Source: Burkholderia territorii (lineage in GTDB: Bacteria; Pseudomonadota; Gammaproteobacteria; Burkholderiales; Burkholderiaceae). Taken from it: 64,000 nt of DNA. Position numbers and translations under genes: made by a program. Every line of letters begins with the position of its first letter. The stretch's first letter is position 1. The notes below the pieces were generated by a model. It saw nothing but the letters and a program-made list of their open reading frames with translations. It was not told where the DNA came from and ran no database searches. Of this stretch, positions 31,771 through 40,544 are shown in pieces. Location of the stretch: assembly GCF_902833055.1 (NCBI RefSeq), contig NZ_CADFEJ010000007.1, forward strand, positions 124,001-188,000. The letters run 5' to 3'.

Positions 31771-33192
31771 TCAGAACGAGATCATCTTTCCCGGATTGAG
31801 CGCCGTCATCACGCTCATCGCCGCCTTCGCGGCGGGAATCGCGATCGGCGACAACTGCCGGCCGAGCGGAATCTCGCGGTGGTCGATGCCGGTCAGCATC
31901 GAGAAATCGTCGTTGCGTCCGACGAAATCGTCGCAGATCGCCTTGCCGATCCGCACCGTCTGCGCGACGCCGTGCCCGCTCCAGCCCTGCACCATGTACA
32001 TCGGCACGCGGCCGTCGGTCTTGCGGCTGTCGGTCGCGCCGTTCAGCGTGAAATCGCTGACGCCGCTCCAGCAGTAGTCGAGCGCGAACCGGCCGTCGAC
32101 TTGCGGGAACACCGAATTCAGCCGTGTCAGCAGATACGCGTTGACGTCGGGCTGCGCCCAGCACGTGCCGGTGCCCTGCCCGCCGAACAGCAGGCGGTTG
32201 CCGCGCACCGGCCGGTAGTAGTCGATCTGGAACTGCGTGTCGTACACCGGCATGCCGGCCGGCATCAGGGTCGAGACGTCGACGTCGAGCGGCGCCGTCA
32301 CGCTCACGTACGTGAAAAACGGCACGGTGGTCGCGGCGCCGTCGTCCAGCAGACGGAACGTCGTGTTGTGCAGCGCGAGCACGACGCCGCGGCGCGCGGT
32401 GATCGTGCCGCCCGGCGTCGTCGCGACGACGCCCGCGGGCGTTTCGTCGAGCTCCAGCACCTCGGTGCCCTCGTGCAACACGCCGCCGTTGAGCCGGAAG
32501 CCATGCACGAGGCCGCGCACCAGCGCGAGCGGATGAAGCTGGCCGCCGATCGCGTCGATCGCCGCGCCGTGATACAGCCCCGAGCGCACGTATTCGTCGT
32601 GCAGTTGATGGCGGCCGACGAGCGTCACGCCGGCGTCGCCAAGATGGCGGCGTGCGTCCGCGCCGTCGAGCAGCGCGCTCATGTGGCCCGGGTGGACCGC
32701 CGCCGTGACGTGGCCGCGCTTGCGATCGAGCTCGAGCGCGTAACGCGCGCCGATCGCATCGATCAAATCCATCGATTCGACCGACGCGAAGCGCCACAGC
32801 CGCTTCGCGTCGTCGTGCGACAGATGGTCGATCATGTCGGCCGCCTCCCAGCGCGCGAGGCCCGGCGTGAGCTGGCCGCCGTTGCGGCCCGACGCCGCGG
32901 AGCCGACGTGATGCTTGTCGACGAGGATCGTGTCGACGCCGGCTTCCGCGAGATGCAGTGCGGCCGATGCGCCGAGCAGCCCCGCGCCGATCACCAGCAC
33001 GTCGCACACCGCGTCGTGCGCAAGCGGCGCGCTGTTTTCATGGCGCGACAACGACGCCTCGTACCAGTTGGCCGGGCGCTCGCCGTCGTAGCGGGACGGC
33101 TCGCACCAGTTCCAGTTGTCCTTTTCGATATTCAGTTGCGTCTGGTCAAAACGCGATTCTCCCTGGATCAGGGGTTTGTGATTGGAAGTCAT
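31771..33192 (-). CDS. FAD-dependent amine/amino-acid oxidoreductase (PuuB-like)
   Basis: The 473-residue protein is a D-amino-acid-oxidase-type flavoenzyme. It has CDVLVIGAGLLGASAALHLA (GxGxxG near 80), SAASGRNGGQL, and a C-terminal MVQGWSGHGVAQT typical of this fold. The RPANWYEASL segment before the FAD site resembles gamma-glutamylputrescine oxidases. The ATG at 33192 is preferred over a codon at 33354. The latter would cross the operators. No puu or polyamine neighbours support a polyamine role, so the substrate is open. The divergent TetR gene and paired operators suggest it is induced by a ligand of that regulator. Confidence 0.88.
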   Translation of the reverse strand: MTSNHKPLIQGESRFDQTQLNIEKDNWNWCEPSRYDGERPANWYEASLSRHENSAPLAHDAVCDVLVIGAGLLGASAALHLAEAGVDTILVDKHHVGSAASGRNGGQLTPGLARWEAADMIDHLSHDDAKRLWRFASVESMDLIDAIGARYALELDRKRGHVTAAVHPGHMSALLDGADARRHLGDAGVTLVGRHQLHDEYVRSGLYHGAAIDAIGGQLHPLALVRGLVHGFRLNGGVLHEGTEVLELDETPAGVVATTPGGTITARRGVVLALHNTTFRLLDDGAATTVPFFTYVSVTAPLDVDVSTLMPAGMPVYDTQFQIDYYRPVRGNRLLFGGQGTGTCWAQPDVNAYLLTRLNSVFPQVDGRFALDYCWSGVSDFTLNGATDSRKTDGRVPMYMVQGWSGHGVAQTVRIGKAICDDFVGRNDDFSMLTGIDHREIPLGRQLSPIAIPAAKAAMSVMTALNPGKMISF

Positions 33193-33381
33193 GATTGCAC
33201 TTGCATGGTCTTGGGCCGCCTGTCGAAGGGCCGTGAGGCTTCGCGGGTGGGGCAGCCGGTTCCACTTGGGTGTCAACGAGATAAAGGGCGCGATGGCCCG
33301 TGTTGACGGCAGGCACGCTCGTGTCTGCCTGGATCCCGGACCGTGCGAAAGCACGCATTGAAAGGTGCCGGGACACCCAAT

Positions 33382-33415
33382 TTCTACACCGCAGAAATAA
33401 TTCTACAGCGTAGAA
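33382..33415. promoter_or_regulatory. Two tandem TetR-type operators
   Basis: TTCTACAGCGTAGAA (33401-33415) is a palindrome with 6-bp arms, TTCTAC-N3-GTAGAA. TTCTACACCGCAGAA (33382-33396) is an imperfect copy, centred 19 bp away. Both lie in the divergent promoter region between the oxidoreductase and the TetR gene. TAGAAT at 33411-33416 may be a -10 element overlapping the second site. Confidence 0.7.
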
Positions 33416-33456
33416 TATGCTTTCGTCAAGATTACAACGGCAGCCATCCCGCTTCC

Positions 33457-34104
33457 ATGAAAGACAAACCCGCCCAAGGCCCGCGCGGCCTCGACAAGGA
33501 CGCGATCGTCGCGGCCGCGCTCGCGCTGCTCGAAGAAGTCGGCGAAGCCGCGTTCAGCGTGCGCAAGCTCGCGCAGTCGGTCGGCTGCGACCCGATGAGC
33601 GTGCTGTATCACTTCAAGTCGAAAGAGGGCCTGAGCCGCGCGATCGCGAACGCGCTGTCGCGCTCGCTCGTGCCGGTCGACCCTTCGCTGCCGTGGCGCG
33701 AGCGGCTGCGCGATCTCGCCCGCCAGTACCGCGCGCTCGCGCTGCGTCATCGCGCCGCGTTCGCGCTGCTGCAGCGTCACATGAGCACCGGGCCGGCCGA
33801 TCTCGCGCACATCGAGACCGTCCATCGTGCGCTGGCCGATGCCGGCATTGCGCGCAGCGCACTGCCGTCGCTGTGCGTCGGCTGGTATGCGAGCGTGATC
33901 GGGCTCGCCGCCGCCGAGGCCGGCGGCCTCACGCGGCCGGCGAACGAGGTCGAGCTCGCGGAAATGAACGCGCTGTCCGACACCGCGCACCCGCTCGTCA
34001 AATCGGCCGCCCCGCTCTATGCGCAACTCGACCCGGCGGCCGTGCACGACACGATGCTGGAGGTGCTGCACGACGGCATCGCGCAGTACGCCCGCGCAAG
34101 CTGA
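33457..34104 (+). CDS. TetR/AcrR family transcriptional regulator
   Basis: The 215-residue protein has an N-terminal DNA-binding domain (DKDAIVAAALALLEEVGEAA, FSVRKLAQSVGCDPMSVLYH), followed by a helical ligand-binding domain of the TetR_C type. The start at 33457 (MKDKPAQGPRGL) leaves the operators outside the coding region. It is divergent from the FAD oxidoreductase and probably represses both genes through the paired sites. The ligand is unknown. Confidence 0.92.
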   Translation: MKDKPAQGPRGLDKDAIVAAALALLEEVGEAAFSVRKLAQSVGCDPMSVLYHFKSKEGLSRAIANALSRSLVPVDPSLPWRERLRDLARQYRALALRHRAAFALLQRHMSTGPADLAHIETVHRALADAGIARSALPSLCVGWYASVIGLAAAEAGGLTRPANEVELAEMNALSDTAHPLVKSAAPLYAQLDPAAVHDTMLEVLHDGIAQYARAS

Positions 34105-34135
34105 GCAGCGCCTCACGCTCACGCCGCCGCCAACG

Positions 34136-34162
34136 AAAAAGGCGCCCCGGGGGGCGCCTTTT
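34136..34162. terminator. Bidirectional terminator between TetR gene and gntK
   Basis: A GGCGCC(CC)/(GG)GGCGCC stem lies between five A and four T, in the 91-bp gap between convergent genes. Confidence 0.88.
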
Positions 34163-34195
34163 CCACTGTTGCATGACGATTGCCGCGAACCGCGC

Positions 34196-34699
34196 TCAAT
34201 GCTGCTGCGCGAGCCCGATCTTCGTCATCACTTCATCGACGATCTGTTCGGGCGTCAACTCGATGCTGACCACGATCGCTTCGTCCGGGCCCGGTTCCTC
34301 GAGCGTGTCGAGCTGGCTCTTCAGCAACGACGGATCGAAGAAATGGCCGGTGCGGGTCTTCAGTCGCTCCTGCAACACCTCGAACGTGCCCTTCAGATAC
34401 ACGAACCGCACGTCGGTGTCGGTACCGCGCAGCACGTCGCGGTACGACCGCTTCAGCGACGAGCAGGTGAACACGGCGGTCTCGCCGGCACGCTGCTTCT
34501 CCTCGATGGCCGCGCGAATCGTGCGCAGCCACGGCCAGCGGTCGTCGTCGGTCAGCGGAATGCCGTTGTGCATCTTTTCCTTGTTCGCCGCGCTGTGAAA
34601 CGCGTCGCCGTCGGTATAGCTGCACGACAGGCGCTCCGCCAGCATTTCGCCGATTCGCGATTTGCCCGCGCCCGACACGCCCATTGCGATCAGAATCAT
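34196..34699 (-). CDS. gntK: Gluconokinase
   Basis: GntK phosphorylates gluconate to 6-phosphogluconate. The 167-residue P-loop kinase has GVSGAGKS at 7-14 and the substrate-binding YTDGDAFHSAANKEKM. The TCSSLKRSYRD segment and FVYLKGTFEVL are typical of the GntK/shikimate-kinase-like fold. It follows the gntT transporter gene by 13 bp. Together with edd and eda nearby, its product feeds the Entner-Doudoroff route. Confidence 0.95.
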   Translation of the reverse strand: MILIAMGVSGAGKSRIGEMLAERLSCSYTDGDAFHSAANKEKMHNGIPLTDDDRWPWLRTIRAAIEEKQRAGETAVFTCSSLKRSYRDVLRGTDTDVRFVYLKGTFEVLQERLKTRTGHFFDPSLLKSQLDTLEEPGPDEAIVVSIELTPEQIVDEVMTKIGLAQQH

Positions 34700-34712
34700 T
34701 GACTACCCCTTG

Positions 34713-36074
34713 TTACAAAACCAGGCTCAGCAGCAGCGTAAAGCTCAGACCGAGCACCGAGATGATGGTTTCAAGCAGCGACCAGGTCTTGAACGTCTGG
34801 CCCACCGTCATCCCGAAATATTCCTTGATCAGCCAGAAGCCGCCGTCGTTCACGTGCGAGAAGATCAGCGAGCCCGAGCCCGTCGCGAGCACGAGCAGCT
34901 CCGGACGAACCGCCGCGCCCGACGCCGCCGCGATCGGCGCGACGATGCCGCAGGCCGTCGTCATCGCGACCGTCGCCGAGCCCGTTGCCAGGCGCATCAG
35001 CGCCGCGACGAACCAGCCGAGCAGCAGCGGCGACAGGTGCGCGTGCTTCGCGGTCTCGACGATCTGCTGCGAGATGCCGCTGTCGCGCAGGACGCCGCCG
35101 AAGCCGCCGCCCGCACCGACGATCAGCGTGATGCCGGCGATCGGCGCCAGGCACTCGCCGCAGAACTTCTGGATCTGGTCGCGGTTGAAGCCCTGCAGCT
35201 TGCCGAACGTGAAGAAGCTCACCAGCACCGCGATCAGCAGCGCGACGTCGGAGTTGCCGGCAAAGCGCAGCAGGTTGTTCGGCAGCGACTTCGGCGCGAA
35301 CACCAGATCGGCCCAGCTGCCGACGAGCATCAGCACGACGGGCAGCAGGATCGTAAACAGCGTGATGCCGAAACCCGGCAGTTCGCGCGTGCGGCCGTCC
35401 GTGCGCGTATCGACGAACTGCGCGGCGAGCGGGTTGTTTTCCGGCAGCTTCACGAACTTCGAGATCATCAGCGCGAACAGCGGACCGGCGATGATCGCGG
35501 TCGGCACGCCGACGATCAGGCCGAACGCGATCGTCTTGCCGATATCGGCGCCGTATTGCTGAACGGCGAGCAGCGCGGCCGGGTGCGGCGGGATCAGCCC
35601 GTGCACGACGGACAGGCCGGCCACCATCGGCAGGCCGACGACGAGCAGCGACTTGCCGGTGCGTTTCGCGACGTTGAACGCGATCGGGATCAGCAGCACG
35701 AAGCCGACTTCGAAGAACACCGGCAAGCCGACGATGATCGCGACGAACATCATCGCCCAGTGGATGTTCTTTTCACCGAACCAGTCGATCAGCGTGGTCG
35801 CGATCCGTTCGGCGCCGCCCGATTCGGCCATCATCTTGCCGAGCATCGTGCCGAGGCCGACGACGATCGCGATGTGGCCGAGCGTGCCGCCCGTGCCCGT
35901 TTCGAACGACTTGACGATCTTGTCCATCGGCATGCCGACGACGAGACCCAGCCCCAGCGAAACGATGATCAGCACCAGGAACGGGTAGATCTTGAAGCGC
36001 GCGATCATCAAGATCAGCGCGGCAATCGCGATCAGCGTGAATACGAGCAGCATGCTGCCTTGGACAGCCCCCAT
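34713..36074 (-). CDS. gntT: Gluconate:H+ symporter (GntP family)
   Basis: The 453-residue inner-membrane carrier has the GntP-family helices and the motifs GLSVVHGLIPPHPA, LPVFFEVGFVLLIPI and FSHVNDGGFWL. I chose the ATG at 36074 because AAGGAGGAG precedes it; the 30-codon in-frame extension upstream is non-conserved. It is upstream of gntK and would import gluconate for that kinase. The exact family member (GntT, GntU or GntP) is not certain. Confidence 0.93.
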   Translation of the reverse strand: MGAVQGSMLLVFTLIAIAALILMIARFKIYPFLVLIIVSLGLGLVVGMPMDKIVKSFETGTGGTLGHIAIVVGLGTMLGKMMAESGGAERIATTLIDWFGEKNIHWAMMFVAIIVGLPVFFEVGFVLLIPIAFNVAKRTGKSLLVVGLPMVAGLSVVHGLIPPHPAALLAVQQYGADIGKTIAFGLIVGVPTAIIAGPLFALMISKFVKLPENNPLAAQFVDTRTDGRTRELPGFGITLFTILLPVVLMLVGSWADLVFAPKSLPNNLLRFAGNSDVALLIAVLVSFFTFGKLQGFNRDQIQKFCGECLAPIAGITLIVGAGGGFGGVLRDSGISQQIVETAKHAHLSPLLLGWFVAALMRLATGSATVAMTTACGIVAPIAAASGAAVRPELLVLATGSGSLIFSHVNDGGFWLIKEYFGMTVGQTFKTWSLLETIISVLGLSFTLLLSLVL

Positions 36075-36224
36075 GTGGCACTCCTCCTTGGATTGTTCGA
36101 AACCGGGCGAGTGGTTGCGAGTATGCCCGGCTATGCAGGTCTCCGAAACACGGGGGGTACCCACCCCGTCAGGACGCTGAATTTTACTTATCTTTAAGGT
36201 TCGCGGATAGAACCGGTTCCATCA

Positions 36225-36272
36225 GCAAAAACCCTCGGTAAAACAAGCACTAAGCGCTTGCTTTCCGAGGGT
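36225..36272 (-). terminator. Terminator of the edd-eda operon
   Basis: An outer 8-bp stem (ACCCTCGG with CCGAGGGT) encloses a CAAGC/GCTTG stem. Read on the minus strand, the structure ends in five U, 24 bp after the eda stop. Confidence 0.88.
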
Positions 36273-36295
36273 CAAACCATCATTGCGTACAAGGA

Positions 36296-36922
36296 TCAAC
36301 GGTGCAGCTGGCTCGCGGCTTGCGCGAGGCGCGTGACTTCCGCCCAGTCCTGCGCGGCGAGCGCGGCCTTCGGCGTGAGCCACGAACCGCCGACGCACAC
36401 GACGTTCGGCAGCTTCAGGAAATTCGGCGCGGTGTCGACCGTGATGCCGCCCGTCGGGCAGAACTTCAGCGCCGGGAACGGGCCGTGGAACGCCTGCAGC
36501 ATCGGCACGCCGCCGGCCTGCTGCGCGGGGAAGAACTTGACGATGTCGTAGCCGAATTCGAGCGCCTGGATGATGTCGCTCGGCGTCATCACGCCCGGCA
36601 GCAGCGGCAGGCCGGCGTCGAGCGACGCGAGATGCAGGTCCTTCGTCAGGCCCGGCGACACGCCGAACTTCGCACCCGCGCGCTTCGCCTGCTCGCAGTG
36701 CTCGGGCTTCGTGATCGTGCCGACGCCGACGACGATGTCGTCCGCGAGCTGGCTCGCGCGCTGGATCGCCTCCAGGCCCGCCGGCGTGCGCAGCGTGATC
36801 TCGAGCACCTTGACGCCGCCCGCGTGCAATGCGCGCGACACGTGTTCGCCCTGCTCGACCGAGTCGAATGCGAGCACCGGAATCACCGGGCCCAGCTTCA
36901 CGATTTCAGCAATCGTCTTCAT
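36296..36922 (-). CDS. eda: 2-dehydro-3-deoxyphosphogluconate aldolase
   Basis: Eda splits KDPG into pyruvate and glyceraldehyde-3-phosphate. The 208-residue class I aldolase has the Schiff-base lysine at 129 in DIVKFFPAQ and the catalytic Glu41 in KVLEITLRT. The start is the ATG at 36922, with AAGGAG upstream; an in-frame TTG one codon earlier is less likely. It is 19 bp downstream of edd and probably cotranscribed. Confidence 0.96.
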   Translation of the reverse strand: MKTIAEIVKLGPVIPVLAFDSVEQGEHVSRALHAGGVKVLEITLRTPAGLEAIQRASQLADDIVVGVGTITKPEHCEQAKRAGAKFGVSPGLTKDLHLASLDAGLPLLPGVMTPSDIIQALEFGYDIVKFFPAQQAGGVPMLQAFHGPFPALKFCPTGGITVDTAPNFLKLPNVVCVGGSWLTPKAALAAQDWAEVTRLAQAASQLHR

Positions 36923-36941
36923 CAAATTCGCTCCTTGAAAT

Positions 36942-38798
36942 TCATGCAGAGACGCGGACGGCCGCTTCGCCGACCAGCGCCCCGAAAACCGATGCGCCCT
37001 GCTCGGCCGGCGCGGCCGCCGCGCGGAACACGCCGAACAGTTCGCGACCGAAACCCGTTTCGTTGTCGGCCTGGTGCAGCGGCTGCGCGACCGGGCGCGC
37101 GTGCCACTCGGCGTCGTCGACTTCGATGTCGAGAATGCCGGCTTCCGCGTCGATCACGAGCGTATCGCCCGTCTTTACCTTGCCGAGCGGGCCGGCGAGC
37201 AGCGCTTCCGGCGACACGTGGATCACGGCCGGCACCTTGCCCGACGCACCGGACATGCGGCCGTCGGTCACGAGCGCGACGTGGAAGCCCTGATCCTGCA
37301 GCACGCCGAGCAGCGGCGTCAAACGGTGCAATTCGGGCATCCCGTTCGCGCGCGCGCCCTGGAAGCGCACGACCGCGACGAAATCGCGCTTCAGCTCGCC
37401 GCGATCGAATGCCTCCTGCACGGCTTCCTGCGAATCGAACACGATCGCGGGCGCGCTCACCTTGCGGTGCTCGGGCGCGACCGCCGAAATCTTGATCACG
37501 CCGCGGCCGAGCCGGCCCTGCATCAGGCGCAGGCCGCCGTCCGGCTGGAACGGGTCGCGAATGCCGCGCAGCACCTTCGTGTCGTGGCTCTCGGCCGCGC
37601 CGTCGACCCACGTGAGCTTGCCGTCGATCAGCTTCGGCTCCTTCGTGTAGTGCGACAGGCCCTTGCCCGCGACGGTCGTCACGTCTTCGTGCAGCAGCTC
37701 GCCTTCGAGCAGGTTGCGCACCAGGAACGCGACGCCGCCCGCCGCGTGGAAATGGTTCACGTCGGCCTTGCCGTTCGGGTAGATCTTCGCGAGCAGCGGC
37801 ACGACCGCCGACAGTTCGTCGAAATCGTTCCAGTCGATCAGGATGCCGGCCGCGCGCGCGATCGCGACGAGGTGCAGCGTGTGGTTGGTCGAGCCGCCCG
37901 TCGCGAGCAGCGCGACGATCCCGTTGACGATCGCCCTCTCGTCGATCACATGGCCGATCGGCGTGTACTGGCCGCGCTCGACCGTCAGGTCGAGCACGCG
38001 GCGCGCGGCCTGGGCCGTCAGCGCGTCACGCAACGGCGTGTGCGGATGAACGAACGCCGAACCCGGCAGGTGCAGGCCCATCAGTTCCATCAGCATCTGG
38101 TTGCTGTTCGCGGTGCCGTAGAACGTGCAGGTGCCGTGGCCGTGATATGCGGCCGATTCCGCTTCGAGCAGCGCGTCGCGACCGACCTGGCCGGTCGCGA
38201 ACTGCTGGCGGATCTTCGCCTTGTCGTCGTTCGACAGGCCGCTCGTCATCGGGCCGGCCGGCACGAAGATCGTCGGCAGATGGCCGAACTGGAGCGCGCC
38301 GATCAGCAGGCCCGGCACGATCTTGTCGCACACGCCGAGGCAGAGCGCCGCGTCGAACATGTTGTGGGTGAGCGCGATCGCCGTGCCCATCGCGATCGCC
38401 TCGCGCGAGAACAGCGACAGCTCCATCCCGGGATTGCCCTGCGTGACCCCGTCGCACATCGCCGGCACGCCGCCAGCGAACTGCGCGACGCCGCCGTTCT
38501 CGCGCGCGGCCGCCTTGATGATTTCGGGGAAATCCTTGTAAGGCGCGTGCGCCGACAGCATCTCGTTGTACGAGGACACGATGCCGATGTTCGGCTCGCG
38601 GATCGCCTTGATCTGGAACTTGTCGCTGCCTTCGAGGCCTGCGAAGCCGTGCGCGAGGTTCGCGCACGACAGTGCGCCACGCGCCGGGAACTTGCCCTGC
38701 GCGCCGTCGATGCGCTGCAGATAGGCGGAACGGGTCGATTGGCTGCGCGCGATCACGCGTTCGGTGACTTTCGCCAGGGTGGGATGCAGCGACGTCAT
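36942..38798 (-). CDS. edd: Phosphogluconate dehydratase
   Basis: Edd converts 6-phosphogluconate to KDPG, the committed step of the Entner-Doudoroff pathway. The 618-residue protein belongs to the IlvD/Edd dehydratases. It shows [36 protein letters not shown], and [17 protein letters not shown], with cysteines that hold the Fe-S cluster. The C-terminal [15 protein letters not shown] loop is also typical. The start at 38798 lies downstream of a HexR-like palindrome. edd and eda form one operon. Confidence 0.96.
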   Translation of the reverse strand: MTSLHPTLAKVTERVIARSQSTRSAYLQRIDGAQGKFPARGALSCANLAHGFAGLEGSDKFQIKAIREPNIGIVSSYNEMLSAHAPYKDFPEIIKAAARENGGVAQFAGGVPAMCDGVTQGNPGMELSLFSREAIAMGTAIALTHNMFDAALCLGVCDKIVPGLLIGALQFGHLPTIFVPAGPMTSGLSNDDKAKIRQQFATGQVGRDALLEAESAAYHGHGTCTFYGTANSNQMLMELMGLHLPGSAFVHPHTPLRDALTAQAARRVLDLTVERGQYTPIGHVIDERAIVNGIVALLATGGSTNHTLHLVAIARAAGILIDWNDFDELSAVVPLLAKIYPNGKADVNHFHAAGGVAFLVRNLLEGELLHEDVTTVAGKGLSHYTKEPKLIDGKLTWVDGAAESHDTKVLRGIRDPFQPDGGLRLMQGRLGRGVIKISAVAPEHRKVSAPAIVFDSQEAVQEAFDRGELKRDFVAVVRFQGARANGMPELHRLTPLLGVLQDQGFHVALVTDGRMSGASGKVPAVIHVSPEALLAGPLGKVKTGDTLVIDAEAGILDIEVDDAEWHARPVAQPLHQADNETGFGRELFGVFRAAAAPAEQGASVFGALVGEAAVRVSA

Positions 38799-38881
38799 GC
38801 TGGGCGCTCCTGTATGCCGGACGACACCGGCGGTTGGAATCGTGGGGACGGTCGACTACGTCGAACGAACGAAGCCAGTCT

Positions 38882-38897
38882 AGTAGAAAAACTACAC
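38882..38897. promoter_or_regulatory. HexR-type operator near edd
   Basis: GTAG-AAAAA-CTAC lies about 85 bp upstream of edd. It shares its arms and spacing with the better palindrome near hexR. Confidence 0.68.
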
Positions 38898-39023
38898 GCA
38901 CGCAATGCAAATCAACATGCGCGCAACCGTTATTCCCGCCACCAGCAAGGCTCTACCTAGTGAAAACCCTAATCCACAGCCGCCACCAATCGGGAAATCA
39001 CCGGCGATTGAGCTAGCATTTCT

Positions 39024-39040
39024 TTGTAGATTTTCTACAA
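39024..39040. promoter_or_regulatory. HexR-type operator near hexR
   Basis: This perfect 17-bp palindrome, TTGTAG-ATTTT-CTACAA, ends 51 bp before the hexR start. It fits the TGTAG...CTACA type seen for HexR in proteobacteria, and suggests autoregulation. Confidence 0.75.
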
Positions 39041-39091
39041 TTCGATTGCGATACACTCGCTCATCCGAACCCGATTTTCATTCGTCGTCCC

Positions 39092-39940
39092 ATGCTGCCT
39101 CGCATTGAAGCGATTCGCGCCGACCTGCGCCCGTCCGAGCGCAAGCTCGCCGACTACATTCTCGCCGCGCCGCGCGAGGTGCTCGACCTCGCGATGACCG
39201 AGCTGTCGACCCGCGCCGGCGTGAGCCAGCCGACCATCGCGCGCTTTTGCCAGGCGCTCGGCTGCAGCGGCTTTCGCGAATTCAAGATCCGGCTCGCGCA
39301 GAGCGTCGCCCCGGGCGTGTCGTCGGTCTATCGCGACGTCCAGCCCGACGAGCCCGCGCCCGGCATCATCGGCAAGGTGTTCGACCGGACCATCGGCGCG
39401 CTGATCGAAGTGCGCAACAGCCTGTCGGCGGGCAGCGTGGCGGAGGCGATCGCACTCTTGTCGAACGCGTCGCGCATCGAGTTCTACGGCGCCGGCGGCT
39501 CGGGCATCGCCGCGCAGGACATCCAGCACAAGTTCTTCCGGCTCGGCGTGCCGAGCGTCGCGTATTCGGACCCGCACACGTTCTCGATGTCGTCGGCGCT
39601 GCTCGGGCCGCACGATGTCGTCGTCGCGATCTCGAACACCGGCCGCACGCGCGACATCGTCGATGCCGCGCGCTCGGCGCTCGCGTGCGGCGCGAAGGTC
39701 GTCGCGATCACGCAGAGCCACTCGCCGCTCGCGAAGCTCGCGACGGTGAGCCTCGCGTCGAACGTGGCCGAGGAAACCGACGTGTTCTCGCCGATGACGT
39801 CGCGGATGTCGCATCTCGCGATCGGCGACATCCTCGCCGTCGGCGTTGCGCTGTCGCGCGGGCCCGCACTGATGGAGCGCGTCGGCCGTGCGAAGGAAGC
39901 GATCACGCGTCGCCGGATCGACGACGGCGCGAAGGATTGA
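39092..39940 (+). CDS. hexR: RpiR-family regulator HexR
   Basis: The 282-residue protein has an N-terminal RpiR helix-turn-helix domain (about 1-77: MTELSTRAGVSQPTIARFCQ, then ALGCSGFREFK) and a C-terminal SIS domain (about 125-265: IEFYGAGGSGIAAQD and AISNTGRTRDIVD). In other proteobacteria HexR binds 2-keto-3-deoxy-6-phosphogluconate and releases repression of edd and related genes. Divergence from edd and the two palindromes between them support the same role. Confidence 0.93.
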   Translation: MLPRIEAIRADLRPSERKLADYILAAPREVLDLAMTELSTRAGVSQPTIARFCQALGCSGFREFKIRLAQSVAPGVSSVYRDVQPDEPAPGIIGKVFDRTIGALIEVRNSLSAGSVAEAIALLSNASRIEFYGAGGSGIAAQDIQHKFFRLGVPSVAYSDPHTFSMSSALLGPHDVVVAISNTGRTRDIVDAARSALACGAKVVAITQSHSPLAKLATVSLASNVAEETDVFSPMTSRMSHLAIGDILAVGVALSRGPALMERVGRAKEAITRRRIDDGAKD

Positions 39941-40014
39941 CTGACGAAGCGCGGCGCCCGACCGGCGCGCGCATCCGGCGCGTCGCTCTACATATGACTC
40001 GCGCGTAAACGAAC

Positions 40015-40038
40015 AACGGCGCCCCGAAGGGCGCCGTT
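40015..40038 (-). terminator. Terminator of the leftward hemJ operon
   Basis: A 10-bp stem (AACGGCGCCC with GGGCGCCGTT) closes, on the minus strand, a stable UUCG tetraloop. The U-run after it is weak (GUUCGUUU). It lies between convergent hexR and hemJ. Confidence 0.7.
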
Positions 40039-40104
40039 GCGCATCGGTCGGCGGGCAACCGCAGCGGCCGCACGTTGCCGGCCGCACCTGGCCGGCCGCA
40101 CCGC

Positions 40105-40527
40105 TCAAAACGGCTTGATCACGACCAGCGCGACCGCCGCGAGCATGCCGAGCACCGGCAGCTCGTTGAACACGCGATACCACTTGTCGGTGCGCTTGTT
40201 CTCGCCGCGCTCGAACACCTTCAGCAGATGCCCGCAGTACGCGTGATAGATCACGAGCAGCAGCACGACCGTCACCTTCGCGTGGATCCAGCCCTGCCCC
40301 TGGCCGATGCCGATCACGAGCCAGAGCCACAGCCCGCATGCGAGCGCGGGCACCGCGATCATCGTCATGAAGCGGAACAGCTTGCGCGCCATCAGCAACA
40401 GGCGCCGCACCGCGGCCGGATCGGTCTCCATCGCCAGGTTCACGTAGATGCGCGGCAGGTAGAAGAGGCCCGCGAACCACGCGGCGATCAGAACGATATG
40501 GAACGTCTTGACCCAGAGCATTGCCAT
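40105..40527 (-). CDS. hemJ: Protoporphyrinogen IX oxidase HemJ (CopD/UPF0093 family)
   Basis: The 140-residue inner-membrane protein has four hydrophobic helices and begins MLWVKTFHIVLIAAWFAGLF, followed by YLPRIYV, the family signature; the first histidine is a probable heme ligand. HemJ is the heme-synthesis oxidase of bacteria lacking HemG and HemY. The annotation is CopD-like in many genomes, but copper resistance is not implied by the sequence. It follows proA by 17 bp. Confidence 0.88.
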   Translation of the reverse strand: MAMLWVKTFHIVLIAAWFAGLFYLPRIYVNLAMETDPAAVRRLLLMARKLFRFMTMIAVPALACGLWLWLVIGIGQGQGWIHAKVTVVLLLVIYHAYCGHLLKVFERGENKRTDKWYRVFNELPVLGMLAAVALVVIKPF

Positions 40528-40544
40528 CGGTTGTGCGCCTCGCT

